DNA of 64,000 nt from an uncultured Chloroflexus sp. (GCF_937129525.1 NZ_CAKZNK010000095.1:1-64000); one strand, 5' to 3'. Shown: positions 43,312-52,943, counted from the first letter of the stretch. A program made the numbers and translations. The notes: generated from the letters alone by a model not told the origin.

Positions 43312-43881
43312 GTGCAGATCCCGGCATTAATTATCATCACCGGTTATCCAGCAACCGGCAAAACAACCCTCTCGCGAGCGCTGGCGGACAGCCTGCGCCT
43401 GCCGTTGTTAAGTAAAGATACGTTCAAAGAATTGATGTTCGACGGGTTGGGATGGTCAGATCGGGAATGGTCGCGGCGAATTGGTTCAACGGCCATTTCA
43501 CTGCTGTACCATACTGCGGCAACCATTCTGTCCAGTGGCCAATCGTTGATTGTAGAGAGCAATTTTCGCGTCGATCTCGATACTCCGCGCATGCAACGAT
43601 TGCAGGCCATAGCTCCGTTTCGGCCAATCCAGATCCGTTGCGTTGCCCAGGGTGAAGTGCTGGTAGAGCGAATTATCAGTCGGGTTGCGCTCGGCCAGCG
43701 CCATCCCGGTCATTGTGATGACATGGCGCCTGCCGATCTCGAAGTGGTTCGCACCCGCGGTGATATTGAGCCGCTGCCAATCGGGGGGCCACTGCTGACC
43801 GTCGATACGACAGTGCCTGCGCTGATCGACTCACACGCGATCCTGGAGTGGACACGGGCGCAACTACAGAGCATAGAGTAG
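43312..43881 (+). CDS. P-loop kinase/phosphotransferase-like ATPase
   Basis: A 189-residue AAA_33/zeta-toxin-like P-loop protein. Walker A is GYPATGKTT (about 11-19); LIVESNFR is a plausible second active-site strand. It would phosphorylate a small molecule, but its substrate is unknown. GTG at 43312 is the only start that includes the P-loop with this N-terminus, there is no ribosome binding site, and a -10 box lies just upstream, so it is probably leaderless. The next gene follows by 27 bp and may be co-transcribed. Confidence 0.75.
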   Translation: MQIPALIIITGYPATGKTTLSRALADSLRLPLLSKDTFKELMFDGLGWSDREWSRRIGSTAISLLYHTAATILSSGQSLIVESNFRVDLDTPRMQRLQAIAPFRPIQIRCVAQGEVLVERIISRVALGQRHPGHCDDMAPADLEVVRTRGDIEPLPIGGPLLTVDTTVPALIDSHAILEWTRAQLQSIE

Positions 43882-43908
43882 CAACCCTACTGTTTAAGGA
43901 GTTTGGCA

Positions 43909-44496
43909 ATGAGTCAGGCGATCATCCATCCCACCGCTACAGTTGATCCGCGGGCGCAAATTGGCGATGATACGCGCGTCTGGCACTGGACGCAGATCCG
44001 GGAAGAGGTGACCATTGGCCGTGAGTCGATTATCGGCAAGGGATGTTACTTCGATGCCGGGGTAACAATTGGCAGTCGAGTAAAGATCCAGAGCAATGTT
44101 TCGGTCTTCCGCGGCGTAACTATCGAAGATGGGGTCTTCGTCGGGCCACACGTCTGTTTCACCAATGACAAAACACCGCGCGCGATCAACCCGGATGGCA
44201 CGCTGAAAGGGGCAGACGACTGGACGGTAACGCCAACACTGGTGCGCTACGGAGCCAGCATTGGCGCTAATGCAACGATTGTGTGCGGGATCACGATTGG
44301 GCGTTTTGCAATGGTAGCAGCCGGCGCAGTCGTGACGCGCAACGTGCCTGATTACGGTCTGGTAATGGGGAATCCGGCTCGCCTGATCGGCTATGTCTGC
44401 CCGTGTGGCGCGCGCCTGCCGGGTGGACCAACCCAAACGCCCGAGACGCGCACCTGCCCGGCGTGTGGTCAGACCACGCTAGTTGGTGACGCATAG
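43909..44496 (+). CDS. Left-handed beta-helix N-acetyltransferase, WbpD-like
   Basis: A 195-residue hexapeptide-repeat acyltransferase ([18 protein letters not shown]..., [27 protein letters not shown]). The NDKTPRA segment and PARLIGYVC are typical of UDP-2-acetamido-3-amino-2,3-dideoxyglucuronate N-acetyltransferases and related sugar enzymes. The C-terminal 30 residues form a zinc-ribbon-like tail with CPCG and CPACG. AAGGAG lies 7 nt before the ATG at 43909. No other sugar-nucleotide genes are nearby, so the substrate is uncertain. Confidence 0.85.
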   Translation: MSQAIIHPTATVDPRAQIGDDTRVWHWTQIREEVTIGRESIIGKGCYFDAGVTIGSRVKIQSNVSVFRGVTIEDGVFVGPHVCFTNDKTPRAINPDGTLKGADDWTVTPTLVRYGASIGANATIVCGITIGRFAMVAAGAVVTRNVPDYGLVMGNPARLIGYVCPCGARLPGGPTQTPETRTCPACGQTTLVGDA

Positions 44497-44512
44497 CAAA
44501 CCGGGAATGGCA

Positions 44513-45811
44513 TTAGCGGATCGTGTGGGGAACCAGCGGCGCATTGAGTTGCGCGCGCGCAGTTTCCCAGTGACCGAGTGGAGCTAGCTCGATCTGATTG
44601 CTGTCCGGATCGAGCAAGAGCACAGCTCGCTCGAAGTATTGGGCAATCCGCCGGCTGCCATCGGCCAGACGAGTGAGAAACGGCGCGCTGAGCGGCTCGC
44701 TAAAAACCATTTGCGCGCCGCCCCGCTGCCAGTACTCAGCAAAAGGACCAGATGGCCAATCAACCGGCGTTCCCACGGCATCACCACCGCCATAAGCCAG
44801 CGCCGCTGCCGCTTCGGAGCCGAGCGCTGCCAGCCGAACGTAGTCAACGGTGTCGCGCCGGGTTTCATCGACGACGATGATTGCGCGACTGAAGGTTTGG
44901 CGGATACCGGTAGCGGAAACTTCGGCGGCGCCCAGCGGCAGACCAAAACGCGCTTCCGCGCCGAGCGCTCGCCAGAAGCGGTAGATAACTGCCGGAACCG
45001 GCGTGTCGTTGATCAATCCCGGCTCAGGCAATGGCAACAGCTCAGTGGCATTTGCCAGCACTGCGCGCAATCCGGCGAGATTCTCGGCAATTTCGGGCTG
45101 ATCGCCAGTGACCAGTTCGGGCGTGATGGCGGCAATGCCCAACCCACCGGCCCAATCGTGCATTCCACCGGTGATAGTGTAACGATCCCAGAAACGGGCA
45201 TACGTATAACCAGCGGCAGCGGCGTACACTTGCGCCATAGCGATCGAAGGGGCGTGTTCGCAACTGGCCGGGAAGACTACCCCGGCATTGGAATGGAGAA
45301 AGATTGCGCCAGCAGCGTCGAGCAGAAATGAGCGGAGCAAGCGGCTTTCAACCTGGGAGTCGGGATAGGGGCCGCCGGTGTCAGAGACAATACCGCGCGC
45401 GCCCTGGACCCGTTGCCGCCAGTCATTGTCTGGACATGCATCGTGGCTGGTATCCATATTCCGGTTGAGATCAACGCCGGCAGCGTCGAATCGCCAGCCC
45501 CGGGCCAGGCCGTCGGGGTTGAGCAGGGGAATGATGACGAGGCGCACATCGGTCGGTACCTCAGCGGGGTTGGAGCGGAAATGGTCTATCAGGGCCAGCG
45601 CCAGGCGATAGGTATTGGCTTCGGGAGCGCCATGGGTCGCGCCGACCACAACCAGTTTGCGCGGGCCATCGCCAAAAATGACCGCCTCGATCGGGCGACC
45701 TTCTGCCGAGCGACCGATCTCGACCTCGCGAACAGGTATCGGCTGCGTTGGCGATAACCTCAGTGGCCAGCCCGCCACAATCAGAAATGCCAGCAGGAAC
45801 AGATATTTCAT
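44513..45811 (-). CDS. Secreted M14-family zinc carboxypeptidase
   Basis: A 432-residue protein with a signal peptide (MKYLFLLAFLIVAGWPL). The M14 catalytic domain shows zinc ligands His60 and Glu64 (THGAPEAN, a variant HGxxE), NPDG, GVDLNRN, FLHSNAG and the catalytic Glu in ITPELVTG. A C-terminal region (about 270-432) contains repeats like FWRALGAEARFGLPL and YWQRGGAQMVFSEPL, LGFP-like units common in Chloroflexi surface proteins. The ATG at 45811 lies seven bases after TACAAT on the minus strand, so it may be leaderless. Confidence 0.85.
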   Translation of the reverse strand: MKYLFLLAFLIVAGWPLRLSPTQPIPVREVEIGRSAEGRPIEAVIFGDGPRKLVVVGATHGAPEANTYRLALALIDHFRSNPAEVPTDVRLVIIPLLNPDGLARGWRFDAAGVDLNRNMDTSHDACPDNDWRQRVQGARGIVSDTGGPYPDSQVESRLLRSFLLDAAGAIFLHSNAGVVFPASCEHAPSIAMAQVYAAAAGYTYARFWDRYTITGGMHDWAGGLGIAAITPELVTGDQPEIAENLAGLRAVLANATELLPLPEPGLINDTPVPAVIYRFWRALGAEARFGLPLGAAEVSATGIRQTFSRAIIVVDETRRDTVDYVRLAALGSEAAAALAYGGGDAVGTPVDWPSGPFAEYWQRGGAQMVFSEPLSAPFLTRLADGSRRIAQYFERAVLLLDPDSNQIELAPLGHWETARAQLNAPLVPHTIR

Positions 45812-45871
45812 ACCAACCATTGTATACGGAACGATCGACTACGCTTGCGGGTTCTTGCCTCTCAACAAGCG

Positions 45872-47206
45872 CTACAACCGTGCCTCTTCTTTCAGACGCA
45901 GATACGTATTCACCACCGACACCGTTAACGCTGTTGCCGGAACATCGAGGGTCAACGCGCCGCTACGCTGGATCTGATCGAGCAAGGCGCGCCGTTCATC
46001 GGCCAACTGTTCGGCAACCAGACGACGAAACAACTCGTGACTGTTACGCACCGGACGACCGGCTATGTTGGCGATATTTGGATCGCTAATCGTTACACAT
46101 AGCGGCAGATGACGACGGGCTAAACGGCGCAGATGGGTGACAAGGGGCTGAACAGCAGCCGGATTGGCCAGATCGGTAAAGATGATGATCAACGTGCGCC
46201 GTTGCTGGCGCTGATCGAGATAGGCCAGCGCAGTGGCAATATCAGCTTCGACCGGTTGCGCCTGCACATTGTACAGCGTCTCAAGTAAGCGTTGAAACTG
46301 GCCTTTACCTTTGCGTGGAACAACGAAGTTCTCGACCTTGCCGGCAAACGTGAGCATGCCAACCTGATCGCCTTTGCCGAGCGCCACATAGCTCAGCATC
46401 AGAGCCGTGTTGACAACGTAATCGAGCCGGGTCAGACCGGCATCATCAGGTTGAAGCGGGTCAGCCACCGGCATTGCCATTAAACGACCAGCATCGATCA
46501 CGCAGAGGATATGTTGACTACGTTCAGCCTCAATCTCAGCCACGATTGGCTTGCCACGACGGGCTGTCGCTTTCCAGTTGATCCGTCGGTATTCATCATC
46601 GGTGGTGTACTCGCGCAGGCGCTCAAATTCACCACCCTGACCCAACTGCCGGATCGAACGCAAGCCGATGGCGCGCAACTGGCCACGTCGTATCAGCAGA
46701 TCGTATTTCCGCGCCTCAAGCAGGTTGGGATAGACCTGCACTGTCGCTGCCGCCGGAAAGCGAACCTGGCGTTGATGACAACCGAGCACACCAACGTAGC
46801 GCATCACCACATCACCAAACTGGTAGTCACCGCGCCGTCGTGGACGCGCGTGATAGTGGAAAGAACCAAGACTGAGGGGCGCAATTTCACCAGACAACAC
46901 CTCAGTATCAACCGGCATCTCGACCGGATACTCATCGCGTAATGTAAATCGAAGTGGACGCGGCGAGGCGTTGGTGATCAGGAGCGTGATCAGATTTGAC
47001 GCGCCAAGGGAGAGTCGCCGATCATGCACACGCTCGACCTCGATCTGATGAGGGCGTGGCGAGAGCAAAATATCGCTGACCAGCACCATGCCGACCAGCG
47101 CAATGTAGACCACAGCGATCCAGCTCAAGAACGGCGCAAGCGCAGCCCCGGCGATCAGCGGTGCCGCTAGCAGGAGCAAGAGTAACAGGCGAGGCGTTGG
47201 GAGCAT
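45872..47206 (-). CDS. DUF58 protein with VWA-like fold
   Basis: A 444-residue protein with two N-terminal membrane helices (about 6-45) and the DUF58 signature EFERLREYTTDDEYRRINWKATAR. The later part (about 250-420) resembles a VWA domain (HILCVIDAG, LIIIFTDLAN). Such proteins normally sit beside a MoxR-type ATPase, absent here. The ATG at 47206 opens just before the first helix; TTG at 47251 is possible but unsupported. Confidence 0.82.
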   Translation of the reverse strand: MLPTPRLLLLLLLAAPLIAGAALAPFLSWIAVVYIALVGMVLVSDILLSPRPHQIEVERVHDRRLSLGASNLITLLITNASPRPLRFTLRDEYPVEMPVDTEVLSGEIAPLSLGSFHYHARPRRRGDYQFGDVVMRYVGVLGCHQRQVRFPAAATVQVYPNLLEARKYDLLIRRGQLRAIGLRSIRQLGQGGEFERLREYTTDDEYRRINWKATARRGKPIVAEIEAERSQHILCVIDAGRLMAMPVADPLQPDDAGLTRLDYVVNTALMLSYVALGKGDQVGMLTFAGKVENFVVPRKGKGQFQRLLETLYNVQAQPVEADIATALAYLDQRQQRRTLIIIFTDLANPAAVQPLVTHLRRLARRHLPLCVTISDPNIANIAGRPVRNSHELFRRLVAEQLADERRALLDQIQRSGALTLDVPATALTVSVVNTYLRLKEEARL

Positions 47207-47269
47207 GCAGGCACTCGATGTACAGGAGAGGGAAATCCCTGGCGAAACCAAAACGCTCTGAGATACCGG

Positions 47270-47298
47270 TTATTGCGCGCATCAATATCCATTATAAT
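47270..47298 (+). promoter_or_regulatory. Promoter of the MurJ gene
   Basis: TTATTG (weak -35, 47270-47275), 17 bp, TATAAT (47293-47298). The start point near 47305 would lie after the ATG at 47301, so translation must begin downstream at 47337. Confidence 0.5.
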
Positions 47299-47336
47299 CG
47301 ATGCATCAACCTGTAACGACAGACACTACCTCACAT

Positions 47337-48722
47337 ATGATCATTCAACGACTGCGGCAAACTCCGCTCCGGGCATGGCCCATCCTGTCACTTTCAACCA
47401 CCGAAGGTTCCATCCTCTTCATGATCGCGTTTCTGGTCTCAGCGGCACTCGGCGTCGCGCGCCAAACCCTGTTCAACTATCGATTTGGCATCGGTGAAGA
47501 AGCGGCGGCACTCTACGCTGCATTCCGGTTATCGGAAACCATCAGCACCCTCATTGCCGGAGGCGCTTTGACCAATGCGCTGGTGCCGTATCTGCTCATA
47601 GCAGCCCGCCAGGGCGAGCGGGCAATCTCGCTCCTGGTCAGCAGATTTCTTTCCTTTATGCTGGTGGTGGCGATTCCGCTCACCATAGGCTTTGGGTTGA
47701 ATGCAGCGCCACTCTTGCGCTGGATCATTGCGCCAGGACTTGACCCGGCAACGCAGGAACTGGCCGCGTTACTAACCCGGATTCTGGTGGCCGAAATTGT
47801 CGTGCTGGTTGTCGAAGGCATTCTCAGCGCGATCTTGATTGCGCGCGGTCAATTCCTCTTGCCGGCACTGGGGATTGCGTTGCGCAATTCGGTGATCATC
47901 ACGGTCTTGCTGACACCCGCGCCAACGATTATTGATGCCGCGATCGGATCGCTCGGCGACTCAATCATTCAGCTTCTCATCCTGATACCCGGTCTCGTCC
48001 ATCACCGTCTACAACTCCGACCGGCATGGAACCTGCGCGATCCCCTGATGCGCGGCACTCTGCGACTGGCCATACCGGGATCGATTTCGGCAACGATCAA
48101 CTACAGCAACGCAATCGTTGATACGGCCATTGCCAGTTTGGGAGCGCAGGCGGCAGGGTTAGGCGCGCTCCACAATGCGTTGCTATTGGGATATTTACCG
48201 CAACGGTTGTGCGGAATCGCCATTGGTCAGGCAGCCTTCCCCTATCTGGCTGCCGCAGCGGTTGCCCGTGACCGGGATTTGTTTCGTCGCCGCTGGCTCG
48301 CGGCCACCGGCATCGGCGCAGCGCTGGCCGCTCTCAGCGGATTGGCATTGGCGATAGGTGGGCGCCGGCTGATTCAGTTGATCTTTGAACGCGGGGCTTT
48401 CGATAGTGTAGCCGGTGATCTGACATTTGCCATTCTGTTTATCTTTGTCATCGGCTTGCCGATCTACGTCACGGTGGAAATAACCGGACGGGCATTAATT
48501 GCGCTCGGCGATGCGCACACTCCTTTGCTGGCAAACATCGCGCAACTAATCACGCGGATCGGTGTTGCAATGTCCTTGTGGCAGATAGCCGGCGTGTTTG
48601 CCGTGCCAATCGCGATTGTGCTCAGCAGCTTCGTCGAGGCCGGCATTCTCAGCGGCGTCATCCTTGCGCGCTTGCGGCAGACACAGACGTGGCGCGCAGC
48701 GCACCACATGATCATCGATTGA
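47337..48722 (+). CDS. murJ: MurJ/MviN-type lipid II flippase
   Basis: A 461-residue MATE-like membrane protein with about 13 predicted helices. Family features include SALGVARQTLFNYRFG near the N-terminus and the repeated ALTNALVPYLL segment. It would flip lipid II or a related lipid-linked sugar across the membrane. The ATG at 47337 is chosen because the promoter's start point falls after 47301. It is shorter than the roughly 510-residue E. coli protein. It is divergent from DUF58. Confidence 0.85.
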   Translation: MIIQRLRQTPLRAWPILSLSTTEGSILFMIAFLVSAALGVARQTLFNYRFGIGEEAAALYAAFRLSETISTLIAGGALTNALVPYLLIAARQGERAISLLVSRFLSFMLVVAIPLTIGFGLNAAPLLRWIIAPGLDPATQELAALLTRILVAEIVVLVVEGILSAILIARGQFLLPALGIALRNSVIITVLLTPAPTIIDAAIGSLGDSIIQLLILIPGLVHHRLQLRPAWNLRDPLMRGTLRLAIPGSISATINYSNAIVDTAIASLGAQAAGLGALHNALLLGYLPQRLCGIAIGQAAFPYLAAAAVARDRDLFRRRWLAATGIGAALAALSGLALAIGGRRLIQLIFERGAFDSVAGDLTFAILFIFVIGLPIYVTVEITGRALIALGDAHTPLLANIAQLITRIGVAMSLWQIAGVFAVPIAIVLSSFVEAGILSGVILARLRQTQTWRAAHHMIID

Positions 48723-48759
48723 TAAATGCATACAATTATATATTGAATGTTTTCGTTAT

Positions 48760-48778
48760 GTCTGGTAAAAGTCTGGTA
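48760..48778 (+). repeat. Two GTCTGGTA direct repeats, 11 bp apart
   Basis: GTCTGGTA at 48760-48767 and 48771-48778 overlaps a candidate -10 (TATGAT, 48777-48782) of the diguanylate cyclase gene. Confidence 0.4.
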
Positions 48779-48821
48779 TGATTGATCGAAGGGGATGCAA
48801 TTACTACGGGGAGCAGCAATC

Positions 48822-50987
48822 ATGGCAGAACCACAGACACCCCGGCCAGGCAGTCTCCACCTGGATGCAGCAGCCGCACTTTCCCACCTCCCGATCACGC
48901 TGAGAGTAATCGATGCCAATTATCGCCTGATCTACACCAACCAAACCTGGAACAACGGGCAGATAATCTGGTCATTACCTCCTGCGCAAGCCGATGAGTC
49001 GATTCTCCTCAAAATTGACGACGCAACGCGACGCGCGATCTGGCAGCACTGCTGCGATCGAGCGCTTGACGGCGAGTCATGCATAACGACGATAGCAGAG
49101 AGCAGCTTTCATTTCCTACCCATCTCCGATGTTCAAGGCCAGCCCTACGTACTGGTGATTGAAACTGCCTCCCCTCCCCCGCAGGCACAGCGTGACATTG
49201 ACGACCAACACCGGGTTGCAATCGAGGCTATTCCTGAGCCTTTCAGCCTGTGCGAGGTGATTCGCAACCAGCGCGGTCAGATCGTTGATGCGCGCATTGT
49301 CGCCGTAAACACCGCGATGTGTCGGCTGACCGACTACTCGTATCAGGATTTAAGCGGGCAACGCCTCCTTGATCTGTTTCCCAATTTTGCGGAAGACGGT
49401 GTCTTCGGCGAGCTGAGGCGAGTAGTCGAAACCGGCACACCGTTGCGACGACAGGCTACCATCACCACCCAGAGCGGTGAGTTACGGATCATTGAGCTGT
49501 GCGTTGTCCAGATTGGTGACGGCTTTACCGGAATCTGGCGGGACATCACTGCCCAGGTACAGCGCGATCAGCAATGGCGCCAGCAGGCGCAACTCTTCGA
49601 TCATATCGTCGATGCAGTGATTGGCACCGATTTGAATTATGTCATCACAAGCTGGAATCGAGGAGCTGAACTGATTTACGGCTGGTCGGCAAGCGAGACG
49701 ATTGGTCACCGTTTAGGCGAGTTCCTTAGGACCCATTTTTCCGAGACTACAGCAGAAGAAGCGATGGATACTCTGCTCCAGACTGGTCGTTGGGAGGGTG
49801 AAGTAGAGCAGAACCGGCGTGACAACACACTTGTGCCCATCCATTCGGTTGTTGTGTTAGTTCGTGATGAAAAGGGCGCGCCTACCGGCATTGTGGCTGT
49901 CAATCGCGATATGAGCGAGCGGCGGCACTTCGAACAGTTGCTGATGAAAGTCAACCAGCGACTCGAGGAGGCGATGATCGAGGCCCAGCGGCAGGCGAAT
50001 GAAGTGTTGCTGGTCAATGAATTACACGATTTGCTCCAGGTCTGTCAGACGCGGAGCGAAGCGGCCAATGTGATTGCGTTTAGCCTGCAACGGATCTTCC
50101 CAAGACAAATCGGGTATGTGCTGGTGCGCCAGACCGGCTCTGCCAGCCTGAATCTGCTGGCTGCGTGGGGCGACTGCGCGCCAACCAGCGATCCGATCAC
50201 CATCGACCAGTGCTGGGCATTGCGTCGAGGCTTACTCCACCGCGCCTGTCCCGAAGAAAATCTCCGCTGCGCGCATATACCCCCAGCCTACGAAGATTGC
50301 ACATGCTGCGTGCCACTGGTAGTGCAAGGGGACATTTATGGATTGCTGCACATTGCCGGTCGCGATCTACCGCGGAGCGAATTGATTGTGATGACCGGCG
50401 ACGCGATCAAATTAGCGCTCTCTAATCTTGATCTGCGCGCGATGCTACGCGAGCAGGCCATCATCGATCCATTAACTAGCCTTTACAACCGACGTTATCT
50501 GGAAACCACCCTGCCGCGCGAACTTCACCGCGCGCAACGTGAGCGATCGCCGCTTACGGTGGCGATGGTCGATATTGATTATTTCAAACAGTTCAACGAT
50601 CAGTATGGGCACGATGCCGGCGATACACTTTTGCGCGAGCTGGCCACCATCTTCCGCGAGCATATGCGACAGAGCGATCTGATTTGCCGGTACGGTGGCG
50701 AAGAATTTGTGCTGATTATGCCGGGAATTAACAGTGTCACGGCGCAACAGCGGCTTCAGCAACTGAAAGAAACCGTGCAGCACCGCCCAATCACCTTTGC
50801 CGGCCAACTGCTAAAGCCGGTGACCATCTCGATTGGCTATACCATTTGCATGCCTGATGAAGATAATGCGCGCCACGCGCTCCAGCGAGCTGACGCGGCG
50901 CTCTATGCAGCCAAACGCAGCGGACGCAACCGGGTCGTCCGCTTCTCTGAAGATATCCCGCTACCGGACGAGCAACGGCACGAATAA
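48822..50987 (+). CDS. PAS-GAF diguanylate cyclase
   Basis: A 721-residue sensor: PAS-like domains at about 20-110, 130-250 and 255-375 (the last with VITSWNRGAELIYGWSASE), a GAF domain at about 400-540, and a GGDEF domain at 550-721. The catalytic GGEEF is at 625-629 and a RQSD (RxxD) inhibitory site lies five residues before it, so it should make c-di-GMP with product feedback. The GAF domain holds several cysteines (CPEENLRC, CTCC) that could bind metal or sense redox. GGGGAG lies 8 nt before the ATG at 48822. Its 3' end overlaps the convergent gene by 27 bp. Confidence 0.9.
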   Translation: MAEPQTPRPGSLHLDAAAALSHLPITLRVIDANYRLIYTNQTWNNGQIIWSLPPAQADESILLKIDDATRRAIWQHCCDRALDGESCITTIAESSFHFLPISDVQGQPYVLVIETASPPPQAQRDIDDQHRVAIEAIPEPFSLCEVIRNQRGQIVDARIVAVNTAMCRLTDYSYQDLSGQRLLDLFPNFAEDGVFGELRRVVETGTPLRRQATITTQSGELRIIELCVVQIGDGFTGIWRDITAQVQRDQQWRQQAQLFDHIVDAVIGTDLNYVITSWNRGAELIYGWSASETIGHRLGEFLRTHFSETTAEEAMDTLLQTGRWEGEVEQNRRDNTLVPIHSVVVLVRDEKGAPTGIVAVNRDMSERRHFEQLLMKVNQRLEEAMIEAQRQANEVLLVNELHDLLQVCQTRSEAANVIAFSLQRIFPRQIGYVLVRQTGSASLNLLAAWGDCAPTSDPITIDQCWALRRGLLHRACPEENLRCAHIPPAYEDCTCCVPLVVQGDIYGLLHIAGRDLPRSELIVMTGDAIKLALSNLDLRAMLREQAIIDPLTSLYNRRYLETTLPRELHRAQRERSPLTVAMVDIDYFKQFNDQYGHDAGDTLLRELATIFREHMRQSDLICRYGGEEFVLIMPGINSVTAQQRLQQLKETVQHRPITFAGQLLKPVTISIGYTICMPDEDNARHALQRADAALYAAKRSGRNRVVRFSEDIPLPDEQRHE

Positions 50988-52730
50988 TTTCAGCGGAGCC
51001 TGAGACACCTCAACACTCAGCTCATTACTGAAAGGACCGCACACGATCTCATTGCAGGCACGCACACGGATCGTGTAGCGTCCCACATCAAGCAGGATGC
51101 TATTATTTGTGAGCAAAACCATCCAGGTCAGGCCATCGACTCGCCGCGCTTCTGCTTCGTAGCGCGCGGCGCCGGTTACCGGACTGAATGACACCTGCAC
51201 CAACGCACCGTGATTGGTCAGGCCGGTCAGGGTTGGCGGCTCGAGCTGCGCCGCTGGAGCAACACCGGCGTACTCAAACGCGCCGAGGTCACAGGGGCCA
51301 ACTCGCGCTGCGCCGCGCTGATCGAACGCCGGACAATCAGCTCCGGCATCAATTGCCGGACTACCCGCCAGCAATGCGAGAGAGGGGATGAAGCCGCCGT
51401 GATAGTCAACACTCTGCGCAACGCGCGGTTGGGCCAGCATAATACCGCTCACACACGATCGACCGGTTGGGGTTTGCAGATTGCGACTACCGCGGAGGGC
51501 ACCAAAGCACTGCACCGAGTCATGCGAACTACCGATCTGGTTATCGGCGATGATGGTATTGCGCAGTTCAACATCGGCGCTATTGCTTGACGTATTATAA
51601 ATACCGCCACCGAGCCGGTCAGCGTGATTGTGGGCAACGGTAACATTGACGACAGTGGCCTGACCACCGTTGAAATAGAGACCACCGCCATTGCCTTTGT
51701 CAGTGTTTGCGGCATCGGCGCGATTACCAACCACGGCGAGGTTGGTCAATACGGCGCGATTCCAGTTGGTATGGAATGTTGTCTGCGCCACTACCACAGC
51801 GCCACCAATATCTTCAGAACGATTATTGAAGAATGTTGAGTCGCGCAAGGTGAGAGGGCCGTTATGGTGCATCAAGGCGCCACCGCTGGCGCGACCATTG
51901 CTATTGAGATAGACGATATTATCGGCAAAAAAGCTGCGTTCGATGGTAGAGCTATCGGGATGGTAAAGGTATGAATAGACAGCGCCGCCAAAATTACGCG
52001 CTTTGTTGCCGATAAAGATACTATCACGGATCACAATTTGACCGCCGACTCCCGATTGACCGGCGCCATCGTTGTAGATTGCGCCACCGAAACCAAAATT
52101 GGCGACCACACCACCGCGCGAGCTATCGTTATTGCGGAACGTGGAACGCAAGACGGTGATCGGGCAACGCAAATTATAGATCGCGCCGCCATTGATGCCG
52201 CGATTGTGCTCGAACAGGCTATCTTCGATGTGAAGACGACCAAAATGCATTGAAATTGCGCCACCGCCCTCTTCATCTGTACCCGCCGTGCTATCGTTGT
52301 TGCGAAAGATGCTATTGTAGATAAACACCCGCGAATTGAGGCCGGCGGAACGAATTGCGCCACCCTCGACGCTACGGCCATCAATCAGCGTCAGATTGCG
52401 GATAGTAAGAGTCGTATCGTAGAGCCAGATCAGGCGCGTTCGCCCGCCGCCGCTGAGCGTGACACGTCCACCCTGTTGGGGGCCACCGCCATCGATCTCG
52501 GTATCTTGGCGAACTTCTAGTTGATCGGTAAGGGTAATCGTAACCGGTTGAGGACCGCAATTGAAGGTAACGCGCCCACCGCCAGCAACCGCTGCGCGAA
52601 GCGCCGCTTCGGTGCAACTACCCGGTGTGCCGTTGCCGACCACGCCAGCGGCATGAACCGGCGCTGCCGACCAGATGAGGACGATACTACCAACGAGGAG
52701 CCAGCGCAGCAGAGATGACAGATTGTTCAT
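50961..52730 (-). CDS. Exported right-handed beta-helix protein
   Basis: A 589-residue protein with a signal peptide (MNNLSSLLRWLLVGSIVLIWSAAPVHAA). A CSLREA-like opening (GSCTEAALRAAVAGGG) is followed by a parallel beta-helix of repeats such as GGAIRSAG, GGAIYNLR and GGGIYNTS, then the choice-of-anchor region DCPAFDQRGAARVGPCDLGAFEY. The last 95 residues resemble a fibronectin type III domain and end in KLFVPLLVR, like the Kelch protein's tail. It is probably cell-surface. The last 27 bases overlap the convergent diguanylate cyclase gene. Confidence 0.85.
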   Translation of the reverse strand: MNNLSSLLRWLLVGSIVLIWSAAPVHAAGVVGNGTPGSCTEAALRAAVAGGGRVTFNCGPQPVTITLTDQLEVRQDTEIDGGGPQQGGRVTLSGGGRTRLIWLYDTTLTIRNLTLIDGRSVEGGAIRSAGLNSRVFIYNSIFRNNDSTAGTDEEGGGAISMHFGRLHIEDSLFEHNRGINGGAIYNLRCPITVLRSTFRNNDSSRGGVVANFGFGGAIYNDGAGQSGVGGQIVIRDSIFIGNKARNFGGAVYSYLYHPDSSTIERSFFADNIVYLNSNGRASGGALMHHNGPLTLRDSTFFNNRSEDIGGAVVVAQTTFHTNWNRAVLTNLAVVGNRADAANTDKGNGGGLYFNGGQATVVNVTVAHNHADRLGGGIYNTSSNSADVELRNTIIADNQIGSSHDSVQCFGALRGSRNLQTPTGRSCVSGIMLAQPRVAQSVDYHGGFIPSLALLAGSPAIDAGADCPAFDQRGAARVGPCDLGAFEYAGVAPAAQLEPPTLTGLTNHGALVQVSFSPVTGAARYEAEARRVDGLTWMVLLTNNSILLDVGRYTIRVRACNEIVCGPFSNELSVEVSQAPLKLFVPLLVR

Positions 52731-52886
52731 TTTTAAGCCCCATGAGATGAGACATTGATGACAGCTTTTTCATCTCACAGGATAAAAGTGCAGATCTTTG
52801 CTGGCTACATGACTTTTTGGCTATATTTGTAGATAGTACCTGCGGTAAAGAATGGCAAGCGAGATTAATGAATTGTCAGATAAATG

Positions 52887-52916
52887 AACAGAGCGGCACA
52901 GATGTGCCGCTCTGTT
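52887..52916 (-). terminator. Intrinsic terminator of metH
   Basis: AACAGAGCGGCAC pairs perfectly with GTGCCGCTCTGTT around AGAT; on the minus strand CATTTATCTGAC follows. It lies 27 bp after the metH stop. Confidence 0.7.
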
Positions 52917-52943
52917 GACAGGCGCCAGCAATGACGCTACGAA

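Noticed and set aside
43312-43881. Zeta toxin of a toxin-antitoxin pair
   Set aside because: No antitoxin-sized gene precedes it and the following gene is a sugar acetyltransferase; the P-loop fold alone does not show toxin function.
52731-52880. c-di-GMP riboswitch before the beta-helix gene (a GTAGCCAG fragment is present)
   Set aside because: The conserved GACGCAAAGC half and the tetraloop-receptor pattern are missing.
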